The position numbers and the translations under genes are program-made. Below are positions 62,956-64,000 of a DNA stretch of 64,000 nt, piece after piece. Origin of the DNA: Sphingorhabdus sp. Alg231-15 (lineage in GTDB: Bacteria > Pseudomonadota > Alphaproteobacteria > Sphingomonadales > Sphingomonadaceae); contig NZ_LT703001.1 in the NCBI RefSeq assembly GCF_900149705.1, positions 1,736,001 through 1,800,000 of the forward strand, read 5' to 3'. The notes under the pieces were generated by a model, which saw only the letters and a program-made list of their open reading frames with translations, was not told the origin of the DNA and did no database searches. The stretch's first letter is position 1, and each line of letters opens with the position of its first letter.

Positions 62956-63160
62956 AACTAAAGGTTTCTTTCAGCTTTTCGAGTTGGGTTCGGCTGAGCG
63001 GCTCAGCGGTCTGACTGCCCGGAGATGCGGCGGAAACTACATACAGGATTGCGGTCAATTCAGCGGGTGTCGCGCTCCAATATTGGTCCGGCGTCCACCC
63101 AAGGACTGTGGGGACAATCCCAGCACAATGAGCTGCCGAGGCGCGGAAGTCTTTGGTCAT
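62948..63160 (-). CDS. GTA tail assembly chaperone (rcc01693 type)
   Basis: 70 residues: FRASAAHCAGIVPTVLGWTPDQYWSATPAELTAILYVVSAA. This small gene lies between g10 and the tape measure, where the GTA tail assembly chaperone (phage TAC, PF09550-like) occurs. The eight-base overlap with g11 and the position support the call more than sequence detail does. Confidence 0.75.
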   Translation of the reverse strand: MTKDFRASAAHCAGIVPTVLGWTPDQYWSATPAELTAILYVVSAASPGSQTAEPLSRTQLEKLKETFSYG

Positions 63161-63167
63161 GCAGCAC

Positions 63168-63482
63168 CTACCGTCCTTGCAATATCTGTTTGAGCAGAAT
63201 CTTCAACGGAGGCGTGACGCCGGTTAGGCCCAGCAGCAGCATTGCTTCACCGAAATGCTCTCGAGTCAGATCCTCCGAACGGTCCTTGATCACGTGCCAG
63301 AATAGGCCCGCGATTTCCGCCAGCATGAGCCGGCCATTCGCGGCCCTTTCAACCAGATCAAATAACGACCCCAGTTCCTCTTCCGCTGCGACTAGAGCTG
63401 CAAAGCTGGGCCGCAGAACCAGCCGCTGGCCATTGATCATCAATTCCGCTTCGCCGCGGAGCGAATTGGCGCGATCAGACAT
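63168..63482 (-). CDS. GTA gp10-like protein (tail assembly)
   Basis: 104 residues from ATG 63482 (MSDRANSLRGEAELMINGQRLVLRPSFAALVAAEEELGSLFDLVERA). The start ATGTCTGA overlaps the g9 stop by eight bases; an in-frame extension upstream is not favoured. GTA-gp10 family by sequence and position. Its job is tail assembly, inferred from homologues. Confidence 0.78.
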   Translation of the reverse strand: MSDRANSLRGEAELMINGQRLVLRPSFAALVAAEEELGSLFDLVERAANGRLMLAEIAGLFWHVIKDRSEDLTREHFGEAMLLLGLTGVTPPLKILLKQILQGR

Positions 63483-63882
63483 GGGACACCGCACCAGAGC
63501 TTTCGAGGTTCAGCGTGTAGCTGCGCTCGCCATTATAATCACCGCTGTAATCCAGCCGGGTGACGAGGAAATTACCGCGCATGCTGTCGCCGCCTTCAAA
63601 GCTCAGCTCATAAGCGTCGATCATTCCTTCCAGCGCGTGGTTTTTCATACGCAATTCGGCATCCGAGCCCGTAAACACACCGGCGCCTGATACCGATACG
63701 GACCGTATCCCTGCGCCGGACAAAAGCTCGCGCCAGCCACCGCTGTCCTTATTGGTAATCGTCACCGGTTCGCCATTGACCGACAATTGCGTGGTCCGCA
63801 GACCGGCGATGGTGGAATAGCCTATCGGGTCCGCCCCATCGCCAATTCTCAGGAGAAAAGCGCTCCCTTTTTCTGCTGCCAT
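63475..63882 (-). CDS. GTA major tail protein (g9 homologue)
   Basis: 135 residues, the same length as RcGTA gp9. MAAEKGSAFLLRIGDGADPIGYSTIAGLRTTQLSVNGEPVTITNKDSGGWRELLSGAG is the phage-tail-tube-like start (TP901-1 type major tail protein). It would form the tail tube. It is followed by the tail assembly genes and comes from the same transcript as the head genes expected further right, beyond the window. Confidence 0.83.
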   Translation of the reverse strand: MAAEKGSAFLLRIGDGADPIGYSTIAGLRTTQLSVNGEPVTITNKDSGGWRELLSGAGIRSVSVSGAGVFTGSDAELRMKNHALEGMIDAYELSFEGGDSMRGNFLVTRLDYSGDYNGERSYTLNLESSGAVSHV

Positions 63883-63920
63883 GATTTGGTTCCTTTTTGT
63901 TTGTGTTGGTGGATTTTTTA

Positions 63921-64000
63921 TTATTTCCTCAAGCGCCGGGCGCGGGCATCCGCCTGCTTGGCTATCGCGCCATAAGGCGCGGCGGCCGGTTGGCCTTGCC
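63921..64000 (-). CDS. C-terminal end of an upstream GTA gene (partial, unidentified)
   Basis: Only the last 26 codons are visible, ending AAAPYGAIAKQADARARRLRK before TAA at 63921-63923. GTA gene order predicts the g8 (DUF3168-type head-tail connector) homologue here, but the short visible end does not prove it. Confidence 0.45.
   Translation of the reverse strand, partial: QGQPAAAPYGAIAKQADARARRLRK

Noticed and set aside
1-64000. CRISPR arrays, insertion sequences, integrase genes and attachment sites
   Set aside because: No regularly spaced direct repeats, transposase or integrase frames were seen; the three-copy repeat at 25-29 kb is irregularly spaced and not CRISPR-like.

Overview
The window reads as chromosome of an alphaproteobacterium of the order Sphingomonadales, probably a marine Sphingorhabdus, Sphingopyxis or Parasphingorhabdus-like lineage. 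The basis is gene content and order: a PEPxxWA-CTERM protein, an alphaproteobacterial gene transfer agent (GTA) tail cluster, the DUF1285-NUDIX-CCA string, MidA, frequent TTG starts and medium GC. This is inference; there is no rRNA or other taxonomic marker here, and I found no tRNA, rRNA, CRISPR array or intact insertion sequence.

Left part, 0-17.9 kb, is mostly core metabolism and envelope. It holds the start of glnD, an acyl-CoA synthetase, lgt-midA, a four-gene Mla-type lipid transport operon (MlaE with STAS, MlaF, MlaD, auxiliary lipoprotein), a HAD phosphatase, a Cys/Met PLP enzyme, a DASS anion transporter, pepN-pgeF, an M48 membrane protease, an epimerase-like SDR and a DUF2189 membrane protein.

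From 17.9 to 21.8 kb lies a compact ECF sigma factor locus. A beta-barrel-like exported protein is divergent from a sigma/anti-sigma operon, and two small basic exported proteins follow. Three copies of one promoter-like motif, GAAGGGTTTT-N10-GCGT, sit upstream of the barrel gene, the sigma gene and the first small protein. They suggest an autoregulated envelope-stress regulon.

From 21.8 to 31.7 kb is accessory DNA. It holds a secreted alpha/beta hydrolase divergent from a membrane-bound LytTR regulator, then two two-gene cassettes (LysR-azoreductase; HSL-type hydrolase-crotonase) framed by three direct copies of a dispersed repeat, then threonine aldolase, a DMT exporter and a MarR-like regulator.

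From 31.9 to 37.1 kb is a signalling and DNA-repair block: a LuxR solo with intact AHL-binding residues, a GGDEF-EAL protein, a 59-residue SANT/Myb-like protein coupled to an unusual photolyase/cryptochrome-like protein, and Tag glycosylase. From 37.2 to 49.7 kb are housekeeping genes, including a PQQ-type dehydrogenase, CCA-adding enzyme and parC.

From 49.8 to 54.4 kb, purC and purSQ are separated by a Slam-type outer-membrane translocon and its TbpB-like surface lipoprotein. After ompA, the window ends (56.0-64.0 kb) in the tail half of a GTA cluster on the minus strand. It has g9 to g15 homologues plus DUF2793; g12 is very large and g15 is short.
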